DNA of 44,158 bases from CAZJWC01 sp964550125 (GCA_964550125.1 CAZJWC010000011.1:1-44158), one strand, 5' to 3'. Shown: positions 15,158 to 24,877, counted from the first letter of the stretch. Numbers and translations are program-made. Notes: generated from the sequence alone by a model not told the origin.

Positions 15158-18100
15158 TTATCTTATATTTGCTATTGCAGTAATTGCTGCAACGCCACTA
15201 GAATCAACTGTTCCTCTTAATACACCACCAGATACTGTGAAGATATTACCTGATACTAAATCAACATAAGTACCGTCAGCCATATATGATACGCTGATTG
15301 ATACTGTGCCTGCTTGGTTCATTAAGCAGATACCGTTTTGATTTGATTTACCATTTACGATATATCTTTCAACTGTATTGTTGTTGATGTATTTAATTCC
15401 TGCATCAGCAGAGTTATATAAGTTTCTAAATTGATTCATACCACTTACGCAAGGAGCGTATACGCCGTCATAATCAATATAAGGTGTACCGTCTAGGTTA
15501 GTAACAACTCCACCTAGGTTTACTGTATCGTAATCTCTCCATCTAGCCATATGACAAGGAACAACATCTTGTGTAGCACACATTGAAATATAGTTTTGGT
15601 TCAATTCAGCCTTTGAGTAACCAGAAGTTTTAGGGTTAACACCACCTGAAGTAACATATGTATCGTGTCCTTCGGGATATCCTACCAAATGTCCTTTTAC
15701 TTGGTCAGCACTGCCTTGATACTTAAATGATGAGAATTGATAAGTAAAACCACTGTAACTCTTGTTAGGGTTAAAGTCAGTAATATCAAAGTTCAAAGGT
15801 TTGCCGTCTAATCCAACCATATCTGTATAGTATTGTAATTCACGACCTTCACCTAAAGTATTGATTGTTTCACCATAGTAGTATAATTCTTTACCGATAC
15901 TGTCGGCTGCGTCATTAGCAGCACCTAATACAACAGGCCAATAGTTACTTGCATATTTTCCATCGCTAGGAGTTTCAATATGCTTAGCAGCGTCAAAACG
16001 GAAGCCGTCAACACCATAGTTTACAAGTTCTACTAAGTAATCAGCTACTGCTTCTTGAACAACGGGATCAGATGTATCTAGGTCGGGCATACCAATTTCA
16101 CCCCACAATACTTGTTCAGTATCATCTCCACCTGTACTTTGGATATAATCGTGGAAGTGATGAGTGTCTTTATTTGCACCTTCTTGCATATCTAGGAATT
16201 TAGCCATCCAAGATTCGATATAATCTTTTTCTGTTGTAAAGCCTAACAAATTAGCAGTTAACGCTGTTGCTTTATAACCTATTCTGTTCTTTGTATATGT
16301 ATAGTTGTTAGCATATGTGTCATACATATTGCCTTCGTTCCAGTAAGTTCCCATATCGGGGATTTTGCTGTAATCAGCCACACCGTTTGAATCTGTGATA
16401 CCACAAATTTCAGGTTCATAATAATATGATCTTTCGCAAACATATTTAGCCCACCATTGATTACCCAAGTGGTTAGATACTACGTCTACCATTACTTTTA
16501 TACCATAACTATGTAATACATTAATCATATTAACAAATGACTCAACGTTACCTAACGCATTGTCATCACCATCTTCAACAGTAAATGCAGCAGGTTGATA
16601 ATACATCATCCATACGTCTTTTGCACGTCTGGGATTACCAGTACCATCATCAATAGTTTGTTCTTTACATACTTGAACGGGTGATGTTTGAATTGCTGTA
16701 TATCCTGCTTCAGCAATCGCTTCAGCGTGCTCTGCTATTTCGTCAAAAGACCATACAAAGCATTGTAACATTTCACCATCACGGATACTATCTGCAAGGT
16801 TGTACTCTTTCATTGCGTCCTCGTCAGCATGTAAAAGTATATCTCCGTTAAGATCTTGTTTTACCTTTCTTGTATAAGTATAAGTTTGAGTAACTGTACC
16901 CTTCTTATAATTTGCATTGATTGTTACTTTAGTTTGTTGACCGTCAGTTAAGCCAGCACCTAAAGTTAAAGTTACGCTACCTGATAAAGTTTGTTCAGCA
17001 CCATCATCTAATGAATAAGTTGCTGAAGTTGCATCTTTAACAGTGAAGGTTACTTCAATAGTGTCAGTTGTAAATTTACCTGAACCCTTTGTTGCAGAGA
17101 TTGTAGGAACTACAATGATTTCACCGTCAAAATAGCACCAAGCACTTGATGAACAGTCGTAGCAGTTGTTAACCTCAAGGTTGGGATAAGTTAAGTCAGC
17201 AGTTTGATTTCCTGAACCTGAACTACCATTGTTAAAAATGATGTTTTCATATTCAGTATCAAAGTTTGAAGTATCGTAATAGAAATATCCGTTACCCATA
17301 CTTTGCATTGCTGTACCAGGCCATGAAGCCATAGCTGTTGCATTGCCAGAAGTTTCGTTCCAAACATAAAGTTTAGCTGAAGACCAAGATGAGTTTACTA
17401 CAAAAATCATAGAACTATCGGGAGTATCAACTTCTTTGATTGTCAATGTTGCTTTTAAAGTATAAGTTGACAAACCACCTGCGAATACATAACCTTCTTT
17501 TGCTGTAAAAGTTGCCGTTACTTCATATACGCCTTTCTCTGTTTTTCCGTTATTTGAATACTCAACAGTTGCTTTTGATGAGGGATATACGGCTGTCAAT
17601 GATTTTGCATTTCCGTCATATTCATATTCAGCATCAGCAAATGACATTTCGCTTAAAGCGATTGTTGAAGTTGTTGAGTTAATTGTAAGCGTTGCTTGCA
17701 TTGCTGAAACGGGGTTGTAACCACTTTCTACTGTGAAGTAAGCAGTTGCGTTATAAACACCAACTTCCGTTCCACTGTTATTTTCATATCTAACTGATGC
17801 GATACCTTCGGGTAAATCACCTGTAAGTGTTATTGTATGAGCGTTTCCGTCATAATTAACTACTTTGCTATTAAATGAAATACCTGACATATCAACGTTC
17901 TTTAATCCACTATCTGTTTTAGGATTAATTTTTAAGATTGCAGACATTGAAGGGATAGGATTGTAGTTGATTGCATCTCCCTCAAATATTGCTCTAACTT
18001 CCCACTCGCCACTTTCAACTCTTGCATTACCTTCATATTTTACGCTAACGCCTGCAGGAAGTGTTCCGTTGATTTTTAATGACTTTGCACTGCCGTCATA

Positions 18101-18565
18101 TTCATATTCAGCACCGTTAAAAGTAATTCCACTCATATCGTAATCTAATTTAGTTACGGTAGAAGTTTCTTGCTTTTTAATAGTCATTTTTGCAATCATA
18201 TCATCAATGGGATTGTGAGTCGCTCTACCAGTAAACCTTGCAGTTACATAGTAAACACCCTCTTCAGTTTTTTCATTGTTCAAATATTTGAACGAAACCC
18301 CCTCGGGTAATGTACCACTGATGTAAATTGAGTGAGGTTTGCCATCATATACAAAAGTTGTATCTTCAAACTTAACCCCTGACATATCGTAGTCTAGTTT
18401 TGTTGTTGTCGAATTACTATCCGTTAAAGTTTCACCGTCAACTTTAGTCGTTTTAACCTTAGAACAGCTTGTTAAAACGGGTAGAGTCATCGAAAAAATT
18501 AAAACAAAAACAGTTATAATTTTTGCAAATCTCTTTGCTTTACTTGTGTTTTTAGATTTAATCAT
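15158..18565 (-). CDS. Secreted GH13 alpha-amylase lipoprotein with four MBG/YDG-like repeats and CBM26
   Basis: A 1135-residue starch hydrolase displayed at the cell surface. Lipoprotein signal with lipobox LTSC (Cys near 34). Four Ig-like repeats of about 77 residues, each starting near DMSG or EMSF and holding YDG...LP.G...Y.NN...GVY.VTA (about 57-380). A CBM26 starch-binding module (about 384-480, WPGTAM...IIFNNG...QTADL), a chitobiase-like linker domain, then the GH13 barrel: VDVVSNH, GFRFDAAKH (nucleophile Asp near 857), YYYGE (acid Glu near 897) and EGHDTY. ATG at 18565 follows AAGGAGA; a TTG one codon earlier is possible. It is downstream of a related gene but has its own promoter. 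Confidence 0.93.
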   Translation of the reverse strand: MIKSKNTSKAKRFAKIITVFVLIFSMTLPVLTSCSKVKTTKVDGETLTDSNSTTTKLDYDMSGVKFEDTTFVYDGKPHSIYISGTLPEGVSFKYLNNEKTEEGVYYVTARFTGRATHNPIDDMIAKMTIKKQETSTVTKLDYDMSGITFNGAEYEYDGSAKSLKINGTLPAGVSVKYEGNARVESGEWEVRAIFEGDAINYNPIPSMSAILKINPKTDSGLKNVDMSGISFNSKVVNYDGNAHTITLTGDLPEGIASVRYENNSGTEVGVYNATAYFTVESGYNPVSAMQATLTINSTTSTIALSEMSFADAEYEYDGNAKSLTAVYPSSKATVEYSNNGKTEKGVYEVTATFTAKEGYVFAGGLSTYTLKATLTIKEVDTPDSSMIFVVNSSWSSAKLYVWNETSGNATAMASWPGTAMQSMGNGYFYYDTSNFDTEYENIIFNNGSSGSGNQTADLTYPNLEVNNCYDCSSSAWCYFDGEIIVVPTISATKGSGKFTTDTIEVTFTVKDATSATYSLDDGAEQTLSGSVTLTLGAGLTDGQQTKVTINANYKKGTVTQTYTYTRKVKQDLNGDILLHADEDAMKEYNLADSIRDGEMLQCFVWSFDEIAEHAEAIAEAGYTAIQTSPVQVCKEQTIDDGTGNPRRAKDVWMMYYQPAAFTVEDGDDNALGNVESFVNMINVLHSYGIKVMVDVVSNHLGNQWWAKYVCERSYYYEPEICGITDSNGVADYSKIPDMGTYWNEGNMYDTYANNYTYTKNRIGYKATALTANLLGFTTEKDYIESWMAKFLDMQEGANKDTHHFHDYIQSTGGDDTEQVLWGEIGMPDLDTSDPVVQEAVADYLVELVNYGVDGFRFDAAKHIETPSDGKYASNYWPVVLGAANDAADSIGKELYYYGETINTLGEGRELQYYTDMVGLDGKPLNFDITDFNPNKSYSGFTYQFSSFKYQGSADQVKGHLVGYPEGHDTYVTSGGVNPKTSGYSKAELNQNYISMCATQDVVPCHMARWRDYDTVNLGGVVTNLDGTPYIDYDGVYAPCVSGMNQFRNLYNSADAGIKYINNNTVERYIVNGKSNQNGICLMNQAGTVSISVSYMADGTYVDLVSGNIFTVSGGVLRGTVDSSGVAAITAIANIR

Positions 18566-18568
18566 CAA

Positions 18569-18826
18569 TCTAATCTCCTTAATTTATATATTGTAAAAAT
18601 AGCCCTTATATTTTGTATACGATAATGTTACAACAATTATGTGTAAGTGGGTTTAGGACTTTTTGCCTTTTATGTTAGAAATTTTGATAATATGGTATGT
18701 AAACAATGATAAGAGTTTGAAAATATTTTACACTTCTTTTTCTTTTTTTGAATATTATGTGAAATAAAAAACATATGTATTTTTTTTCATTTTGCATAAA
18801 ATAAATTTTAGGATAAAAATTTATAC
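18569..18826. other. Intergenic leader/control region between the two amylase genes
   Basis: Gene-free stretch of about 260 bases. It holds the leader and promoter of the 15158-18565 amylase (18605-18633) with the shared motif TAATGTTACAA at 18623-18633, then very AT-rich DNA without readable genes or further clear signals up to the terminator of the second amylase gene. Confidence 0.6.
18605..18633 (-). promoter_or_regulatory. Candidate promoter of the first amylase gene
   Basis: Minus-strand TTGTAA (18628-18633), 17-base spacer, TATAAG (18605-18610). The -35 is part of an 11-base word, TTGTAACATTA, that recurs upstream of the second amylase, so an activator or repressor may bind here. Confidence 0.55.
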
Positions 18827-18858
18827 AAAAAAACGATAGAAAATTCTATCGTTTTTTT
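18827..18858 (-). terminator. Terminator of the second amylase gene
   Basis: Perfect 15-bp stem (AAAAAAACGATAGAA and its complement) with a 2-base centre, starting 31 bases after the stop. A-run and T-run flanks make it potentially active in both directions. Confidence 0.88.
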
Positions 18859-18889
18859 GTTTTTGTTATATCAATTTTAAGGAATAATC

Positions 18890-21800
18890 TTAACCTTCAT
18901 AAGTCCAAGTGCCTACTGTATAAGCATTTGAAGAACCACCAGAGATATAATATCCTGCATTATTAGTTGCGCCTGAAAGGTCAACCGTTTGATTGCCTGA
19001 GCCATCATTGAAGATAAAGTTACTTCCTGCAGGAATTGAGATTGAATAAATTGCTTGACCGTATGAATTTGTTCTTACATAAGTCATTGCTGTTCCGGGC
19101 CATTCACCTAAATATTTTGTTGAACCTGACCAAGAATAACAATATACATTTGACCAACTACGGTTGTTTGTGAAGTAAACTGTTACATTTTGAGTTGTAT
19201 CTGTGCTACCAGTTGAACCTGTGCTACTTGTATCTCCTGTGCTACCAGTTGAACCTGTACCACCACTAACAATACCACTTGTAGCATACACTACTGCCAC
19301 ACCGGTTGAACCGATATTACCAGAGATTTTACCATTTGATACCGTAAAAGTATTACCAGTGATTGCATCAGTATAAGTACCACTTGCCATTTTGTGTGCT
19401 GTTACGCTTACACTTGATGAAGTACCAGAGCAATTTACTAGAACTACACCTGTTGTTCCTCTTTCATTGTAAGCAATATTACCTTCAGATGCAATGTATT
19501 CACTTTGACCGATAAAACTATTATTGAATACGTTTACAGCCTTAACAGTTTGACTTGCCCAACCATTGTTATCAACATAGCCTACGCCAAGTAATTGACT
19601 TTCGCTTTGAGGTCTTGCAAGGTACATACCACACGCTTGTGCTCTAGCACCTACCATTGCCCAAGCCTTATTCAAAACTGTTGAAGAATAACTTCTTGAC
19701 CAGTTGATATAAGTATCATGTGATTCGTTCCAAAGAACTGCTTTGTTTGCTGCAGGAGCAGAGCTATCATCATAAGCAAAGTCACTTCTTGCTGCACCTG
19801 ATGCATTGCCACCGTTGATTGAACCAACGATTTCGTTTGAAACCATGTTTGTTGTCATGCTCATATGTTTAGCATAAGCATTTACGATAGTTTGAGAGTT
19901 GCTACCAGCACCTACTCTATCTAGGATTTCACCATAACAGTAGAAATCAGTTTCATCTCTAAAGTAACCAACTTTAGCATATTTATCTTTTGCTGCACCA
20001 ACCATTTCGTCCCAGAAATCAGAGCCACAACCATAAGTTGAATCTGCTGTTGTTTCGATATGTTTAGCACCGTCAAATCTAAATCCGTCAACACCACAGG
20101 CTACGCAATCTTCAGCAAATTCAACTGCTTTATCTTGAATAGTTTGTGAACCTGTATTGATATCAGGCAAGCCGTCAGGCATATTGTGTTGAGTGATATC
20201 GTAACGACCATTGTACCACTCAGTAGTGTCGATTGAATAGTCGTGCATATTATTCTTAATATAATCTACTACATTGCTGTGAATAACTTTAGCACTTGAG
20301 TTAGCACAGTGGTTCATTACAGCGTCAACGATAACTTTAATGCCGTATTTATGAGCCTCTTCGCACATTTCAATCAAGTCCGCTCTAGTACCTAAAGCAT
20401 TGTTGTTTTCACCGTTGGTGATTGAGTAAGAGATAGGTTGATAATATACCCACCAAGAACCACCACCTTGAGCAACAGTCTTACCAGCTGTATCTTCTTT
20501 TGTTGCTTGAACGGGAGAAGTTTGTACTGCTGAGAAACCTTGTTCAGCGATTAAAGACATATTATTTTTAATTTCATCAAAAGACCAGTTGAAGCATTGA
20601 AGAATTTGTCCTTCTTGAACGTTCGTAGCAAGAGAAGTTTCAACTTCCTCAACCTTTTTATATGTGAAAGATTTAGTAGTTGTACCATCTGCATTTGTAG
20701 CGTTAATTACGATTGTAATTGTAGTGCCATATTCAACACCTGCACCGATTGTGATTGAAGAACCACTTTTGTAGTTGTTTGCATTGCCACCGTCAACTGT
20801 ATAAGTAATTGAAGTTGCATTTGTGATTGTAAATGAAACATTTAGTGTATCTTCAGTAAATGAAGAACCTGATGCAACTGTTGCTGATACTTTGGGAAGA
20901 TTTGCTGAAACAAATTTATCCCAAGATAAAGTTGACATTGAATAGATGTAGCCTGAACCTTGATTTGTTAAGTCATCAGTTTTGTTTGTACCGATAACTT
21001 CTAAACCAGAAGACATACCGTCATTAAAGATTACATTTTCATAATCTTCTTCATATTCGTAAGACCAAATACCATCGCCCTCGTTAGTCATTGCAGCACC
21101 GGGCCACTTTGAATTTTCATCAGCAGTTGAAGCTGTAATAGATGTCCACATATAGCAGTATGCTTGAGACCAAGATACGCTTGATGCGTCAACATAAATT
21201 GTCTTTACGGGATCAGGAGGTGTAACATCATTGATTGTAAGTGTTGCACTCATTGTTGTAGTTGTACCTGTTGCAAATTCATAACCAGCAAGAGTTGTGA
21301 AAGTAGCAGTTACAGTATATGTACCAGCAGCTGTTTGTCCATTGCCTACATAAGCAACTTCAACACCTGTGGGAATATTAGTCGCAGTGATTGATTTAGC
21401 AGTTCCGTCATAGTCGAAAGAAGCATCTTTAAATGAAACCTTATCAAGACTAACAACAGTAATGCTGTCATAAATTGTAAGAGTTGCAGTTATAGGAGCA
21501 ACTTGTTCGTAGCCATTTTCAACTTCAAAAGATGCTGTAACTGTATAAGTTCCAACAGCAGTTTTTCCGTTTCCAGTATAAGTTACGTTTTTAATACCTT
21601 CAGGAAGCGTTCCTTCAAGTTCGATTGATTGTGCAGTTCCGTCATATTTAACTGACTTATCGTTAAATGACACACCTGACATATCAACAGTTAACAACTC
21701 ACCACCATCAGTAATTGTTAAAGTAGCAGTTTTTGAAACTGTTGTTAAAGTATAGTTTCTGTTTGTACATACATAAGTTGCAGTAACTACATATGTACCA

Positions 21801-22588
21801 ACTTCAGTTGCTGAAGTGAACTCTTTACCATTGCAAGTATAAGTGATACTTTCTACTTGGCTAGGAATAACTCCACCAACTTTAATAGTTTTAGCAGTTC
21901 CGTCATACTTTACGGTTTTATTAGCAAATGTAATATTATTTGTATTTACGCTTGCAGTTGCTATTTTTAAAGTTGCAGTAATATCAGCGATTGCTTGATA
22001 GTCGCTTGAACCTGTCAACTTAACTGTTACATTGTAAGTACCTGCATTTGTTGCTGTAAAAGCACCTGAGTTAGTAACTCCATTGCAAGTATATTTAGCA
22101 GTTACGCCTACGGGCAAGTTAATCAATGCAAATGTTTGAGCAGAGCCTGTATACACTTTGCTAGTTGCATCAAATTTAACTTGAGACATATCGTATGCAG
22201 GCTTTTCAGGACTTGAAACGATTGTCATTGTAGCTGTCATATCGTCTACGCCTTCATATCCAGCGTCTACAACAAAAGATGCAGTTACAGTATAAATACC
22301 TACGTTGACTTTACCATTACCTGTGTAATTCACTTTTGAAATACCCTTAGGAAGTTCACTGTAAGTCAACCAGATTGATTTTGAAGTTCCATCATAAGTG
22401 TATGTTTGGTTATTAAACGAAACACCACTCATATCAATTTTTTGTGTTGTTGAAGTATTAGTATCGTTGTCGATAGCATCTTTTTTTGTACCAACTGTAC
22501 AAGATGCAGTTGCAACAACAGAAAATACTAAAACAATAGCAACAAATAAAGAGTTAATTCTCTTACGGATTGATGATAGTTTTTTCAT
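18890..22588 (-). CDS. Secreted GH13 alpha-amylase with five MBG/YDG-like repeats and two CBM26 modules
   Basis: 1232 residues. Signal peptide ending TASC, a slightly atypical lipobox. Five Ig-like repeats (about 50-460) with the same YDG...LP.G...Y.GNG...GTY.VTA pattern as the neighbour. CBM26 (about 465-560), a linker domain, then the GH13 barrel: VDAVMNH, GFRFDGAKH (nucleophile near 839), YCYGE (near 887), ESHDTY (near 958). A Ser/Gly/Thr-rich linker follows (about 1110-1130), then a second CBM26 at the C-terminus (WPGTAM, FIFNDGSGNQTVDL). ATG at 22588 is used; GTG one codon upstream is possible. It is a paralogue of the 15158-18565 gene, probably both for resistant or granular starch. Confidence 0.93.
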   Translation of the reverse strand: MKKLSSIRKRINSLFVAIVLVFSVVATASCTVGTKKDAIDNDTNTSTTQKIDMSGVSFNNQTYTYDGTSKSIWLTYSELPKGISKVNYTGNGKVNVGIYTVTASFVVDAGYEGVDDMTATMTIVSSPEKPAYDMSQVKFDATSKVYTGSAQTFALINLPVGVTAKYTCNGVTNSGAFTATNAGTYNVTVKLTGSSDYQAIADITATLKIATASVNTNNITFANKTVKYDGTAKTIKVGGVIPSQVESITYTCNGKEFTSATEVGTYVVTATYVCTNRNYTLTTVSKTATLTITDGGELLTVDMSGVSFNDKSVKYDGTAQSIELEGTLPEGIKNVTYTGNGKTAVGTYTVTASFEVENGYEQVAPITATLTIYDSITVVSLDKVSFKDASFDYDGTAKSITATNIPTGVEVAYVGNGQTAAGTYTVTATFTTLAGYEFATGTTTTMSATLTINDVTPPDPVKTIYVDASSVSWSQAYCYMWTSITASTADENSKWPGAAMTNEGDGIWSYEYEEDYENVIFNDGMSSGLEVIGTNKTDDLTNQGSGYIYSMSTLSWDKFVSANLPKVSATVASGSSFTEDTLNVSFTITNATSITYTVDGGNANNYKSGSSITIGAGVEYGTTITIVINATNADGTTTKSFTYKKVEEVETSLATNVQEGQILQCFNWSFDEIKNNMSLIAEQGFSAVQTSPVQATKEDTAGKTVAQGGGSWWVYYQPISYSITNGENNNALGTRADLIEMCEEAHKYGIKVIVDAVMNHCANSSAKVIHSNVVDYIKNNMHDYSIDTTEWYNGRYDITQHNMPDGLPDINTGSQTIQDKAVEFAEDCVACGVDGFRFDGAKHIETTADSTYGCGSDFWDEMVGAAKDKYAKVGYFRDETDFYCYGEILDRVGAGSNSQTIVNAYAKHMSMTTNMVSNEIVGSINGGNASGAARSDFAYDDSSAPAANKAVLWNESHDTYINWSRSYSSTVLNKAWAMVGARAQACGMYLARPQSESQLLGVGYVDNNGWASQTVKAVNVFNNSFIGQSEYIASEGNIAYNERGTTGVVLVNCSGTSSSVSVTAHKMASGTYTDAITGNTFTVSNGKISGNIGSTGVAVVYATSGIVSGGTGSTGSTGDTSSTGSTGSTDTTQNVTVYFTNNRSWSNVYCYSWSGSTKYLGEWPGTAMTYVRTNSYGQAIYSISIPAGSNFIFNDGSGNQTVDLSGATNNAGYYISGGSSNAYTVGTWTYEG
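19201..19258. repeat. 22-base direct repeat in the amylase Ser/Gly/Thr linker
   Basis: Identical 22-base copies at 19201-19222 and 19237-19258, offset by 36 bases (12 codons), encoding part of the GSTGST-type linker before the C-terminal CBM26. In-frame recombination or slippage would change the linker length by 12 residues. Confidence 0.85.
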
Positions 22589-22655
22589 CACTTTTATCTC
22601 CTTAATTTTTATTGTATCATTATATTGTAAATAATAATTTCAAAATTAAATCGTA

Positions 22656-22683
22656 GTAATATAATACTCGCCACATATTGTAA
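22656..22683 (-). promoter_or_regulatory. Possible promoter of the second amylase gene
   Basis: Minus-strand TTACAA (22678-22683), 16-base spacer, TATTAC (22656-22661). The -35 lies within TAATGTTACAA (22678-22688), the word shared with the other amylase promoter in the reverse orientation. The hexamers are weak, so this is tentative. Confidence 0.35.
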
Positions 22684-22830
22684 CATTAGTATAATAATGG
22701 TAGGTGTAAAAAAAATGTATTCTTTTTGTATAAACAAGCAAGTTTTTTGATAAACATTTGAACTCTTGTGAAAACTACTTGTCGTAAAAAAGTGCAAGTA
22801 TACACTTAATAATCACATTAAATACAAAAA

Positions 22831-22858
22831 AGGACACGCCTTATAAAAGGTATGTCCT
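22831..22858 (-). terminator. Terminator of the SPT-like/SDR operon
   Basis: 12-position stem (AGGACATACCTT against AAGGCGTGTCCT, one mismatch and one G-U) with loop TTAT, followed by TTTTTTG on the minus strand. Confidence 0.85.
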
Positions 22859-22882
22859 ATAAATATTTATAATAAATCAATT

Positions 22883-23677
22883 TTAGTACATTTTTCCTAC
22901 AACCCAGTTGAAAAATCTCGTGGGTAGTAGTTTTGACAAAAAAACAAACAATGCGTACTTTTTGCCTGCCACATAAAGTGGCTTAATTTTTTTCTTTTGC
23001 GAAATTTTGTAAAACTTTTTTGCAACATAATAAGATGACATGCCATTACTTTCATCACGTTCCATTGTTTTTACGCTTTTTTCAAGTTTAGTATACACTT
23101 CACTTCCTTGAATACTTTTTTCTCTATTATCAGTAAAGGAAGTAGATACATCACCAGGCATTAAAGCACAAACACTAATATTAAATGGACGAACTTCATT
23201 TGCAAGTGCCAAGGTTAAAGAATTTATAGCAGACTTACAGCCCGAATAAAAACTTTGGAAAGGAATTGAAAACACCCCTGCTACCGAACTAGTAAAAATA
23301 ATCCTTCCTTCCCTTTTTTCTCGCATATGGGGTAGCACTGCTTTAACCACATTTAACGCACCAAAAAAGTTAACGTCAAACTGTTTTTTTGCCTCACTTG
23401 TCTGGGTGAACTCAATAGGTCCTGAAATTCCAAAGCCTGCATTGTTGATAAGCAAATCTATCCTTCCTTGCTCGCCAACAACTTGTTCAATGGCTCTGTT
23501 TACATTACTTTCGTTAGTAACATCACAATCAATATGAGTTATCTTTTGGGTAGACTCACCATGCCTACTCAATTCATAGACAGCGTAACCTTTTTCAGCA
23601 AAAATATTAGCCGTTGCAAGACCTATTCCACTTGAACCACCCGTGATAACAACTATTTTAGTCCTTTTTTCCTTCAT
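22883..23677 (-). CDS. Short-chain dehydrogenase; candidate 3-ketosphinganine reductase
   Basis: 264-residue classical SDR. NAD(P)-binding TGGSSGIG (12-19), NNAG (78-81), catalytic serine near 130-131 and Y144/K148 in YSGCK are all present. A hydrophobic C-terminal stretch (about 240-262, FVFLSKLLPTRFFNWVVG) suggests membrane association, fitting a lipid substrate. The start overlaps the end of the SPT-like gene by 20 bases, so it is translationally coupled to it. Established: 3-ketodihydrosphingosine reductases are SDRs. Inferred: this one reduces the 3-keto product of the neighbouring enzyme to sphinganine. The SDR fold alone does not fix the substrate. Confidence 0.85.
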   Translation of the reverse strand: MKEKRTKIVVITGGSSGIGLATANIFAEKGYAVYELSRHGESTQKITHIDCDVTNESNVNRAIEQVVGEQGRIDLLINNAGFGISGPIEFTQTSEAKKQFDVNFFGALNVVKAVLPHMREKREGRIIFTSSVAGVFSIPFQSFYSGCKSAINSLTLALANEVRPFNISVCALMPGDVSTSFTDNREKSIQGSEVYTKLEKSVKTMERDESNGMSSYYVAKKFYKISQKKKIKPLYVAGKKYALFVFLSKLLPTRFFNWVVGKMY

Positions 23678-24839
23678 TATTTATTACCCTTGCTATAATA
23701 TCAGCAGCCTCGTCAAGCAATTCCTCTTTATGAGTAGCCATTAGAGTTACACGAAGTAAACACTCACCTTCGGGTGCTGCAGGTGGTAATACGGGGTTAA
23801 CATAAACACCCTCCTCAAAAAGTTTTTTACCTAATACAAGCGTATCCATAGGCTCATAAGTATAGATGGGAACGATAGGTGTTTCAGCCTCAATAATACT
23901 TACACCTCTATCCTTCAATGCCTTTCTAAAATAGTTACCTAATGAGTTAAGTCTATCAACCATTGCAGGTTCTTCTTTAAGTCTTCTCAAAGCCTCCAAA
24001 GCACAAGCACAAGAAGCAGGTGTCATTGACGCACTAAACATAAAGGGGCGAGAAGTATGTCTAACATAGTCGCACACCTTATGAGATGCAACCATACAAC
24101 CACCAAGTGAAGCAAGTGATTTTGAAAATGTATTCATTATAATATCAACTTTATCACTCAAACCAAAATAATCGGCTGTACCTCTACCACCATTTCCTAA
24201 AACGCCTAAACCATGAGCGTCATCAACCATTACTCTTGCACCATACTTTTCTGCAAGTGCAACAATTTCAGGCAATTTACAAATATCCCCACGCATACTG
24301 AATACACCATCAGTTACGATTAAAATTCCTGCACTTTCAGGGATTGATTGAAGTTGTCTTTCCAAGTCTTGCATATCGCTATGACGGAAACGCAACACTT
24401 TTGCGTAACTCAACTTGCAAGCATCATAAATACTTGCGTGGTTTTCCCTGTCATTTAAGATATAGTCGCCGTGTCCACATAAAGCAGAAATTATACCAAG
24501 GTTAGATTGAAAGCCTGTTGAGAAAGTAACACAGTCTTCCTTGCCTAAAAATTCAGCAATTTCTTTTTCTAATACCTTATGTAAGTCCAAAGTTCCGTTC
24601 AAAAATCTTGAACCTGAACAACCTGAGCCGTACTTGTTTAAAGCTGATATTCCTGCTTGAACAACTTTTTCATCTTCAGTTAAACCCAAGTAGTTATTTG
24701 AGCCTAACATTATTCTACGCTTGCCCTCCATAAAAACCTCGGGGGCTTGACGAGATTGTAATTCGTGAAAGTAAGGATAAACATCTTGTTCACGAACAGT
24801 ATCTAAAAATTCAATCTTGTATTTTGAAAATAAATCCAT
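23658..24839 (-). CDS. Serine palmitoyltransferase-like alpha-oxoamine synthase (PLP-dependent)
   Basis: 393 residues of the fold-type I alpha-oxoamine synthase family, which condenses an amino acid with an acyl-CoA or acyl-ACP with loss of CO2. Schiff-base lysine K240 in TFSKSLASLGG, cofactor-stacking H134, VDDAHG (D206, H209). TFSKS(L/F)ASLGG, GSNNYLGL, GSRFLNGTLDLH and the N-terminal YPYF are as I know them from Bacteroidota serine palmitoyltransferases; BioF usually has TFGKA.G..GG and 2-amino-3-ketobutyrate ligase TLGKALGG. GAGG precedes ATG. Overlaps the SDR gene. BioF remains an alternative but no other biotin-synthesis gene is near. Confidence 0.82.
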   Translation of the reverse strand: MDLFSKYKIEFLDTVREQDVYPYFHELQSRQAPEVFMEGKRRIMLGSNNYLGLTEDEKVVQAGISALNKYGSGCSGSRFLNGTLDLHKVLEKEIAEFLGKEDCVTFSTGFQSNLGIISALCGHGDYILNDRENHASIYDACKLSYAKVLRFRHSDMQDLERQLQSIPESAGILIVTDGVFSMRGDICKLPEIVALAEKYGARVMVDDAHGLGVLGNGGRGTADYFGLSDKVDIIMNTFSKSLASLGGCMVASHKVCDYVRHTSRPFMFSASMTPASCACALEALRRLKEEPAMVDRLNSLGNYFRKALKDRGVSIIEAETPIVPIYTYEPMDTLVLGKKLFEEGVYVNPVLPPAAPEGECLLRVTLMATHKEELLDEAADIIARVINNEGKKD

Positions 24840-24877
24840 TTTTATACCTCAAAAAACTATTATTTAATACAAACAAT

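Noticed and set aside
18600..18640. CcpA cre site upstream of the amylases
   Set aside because: No match to TGWAANCGNTNWCA; the shared TAATGTTACAA word is a different motif.
23658..24839. BioF (8-amino-7-oxononanoate synthase) as the main call
   Set aside because: The active-site and N-terminal motifs fit the SPT-like group better, and no other biotin-synthesis gene is adjacent; still listed as an alternative.
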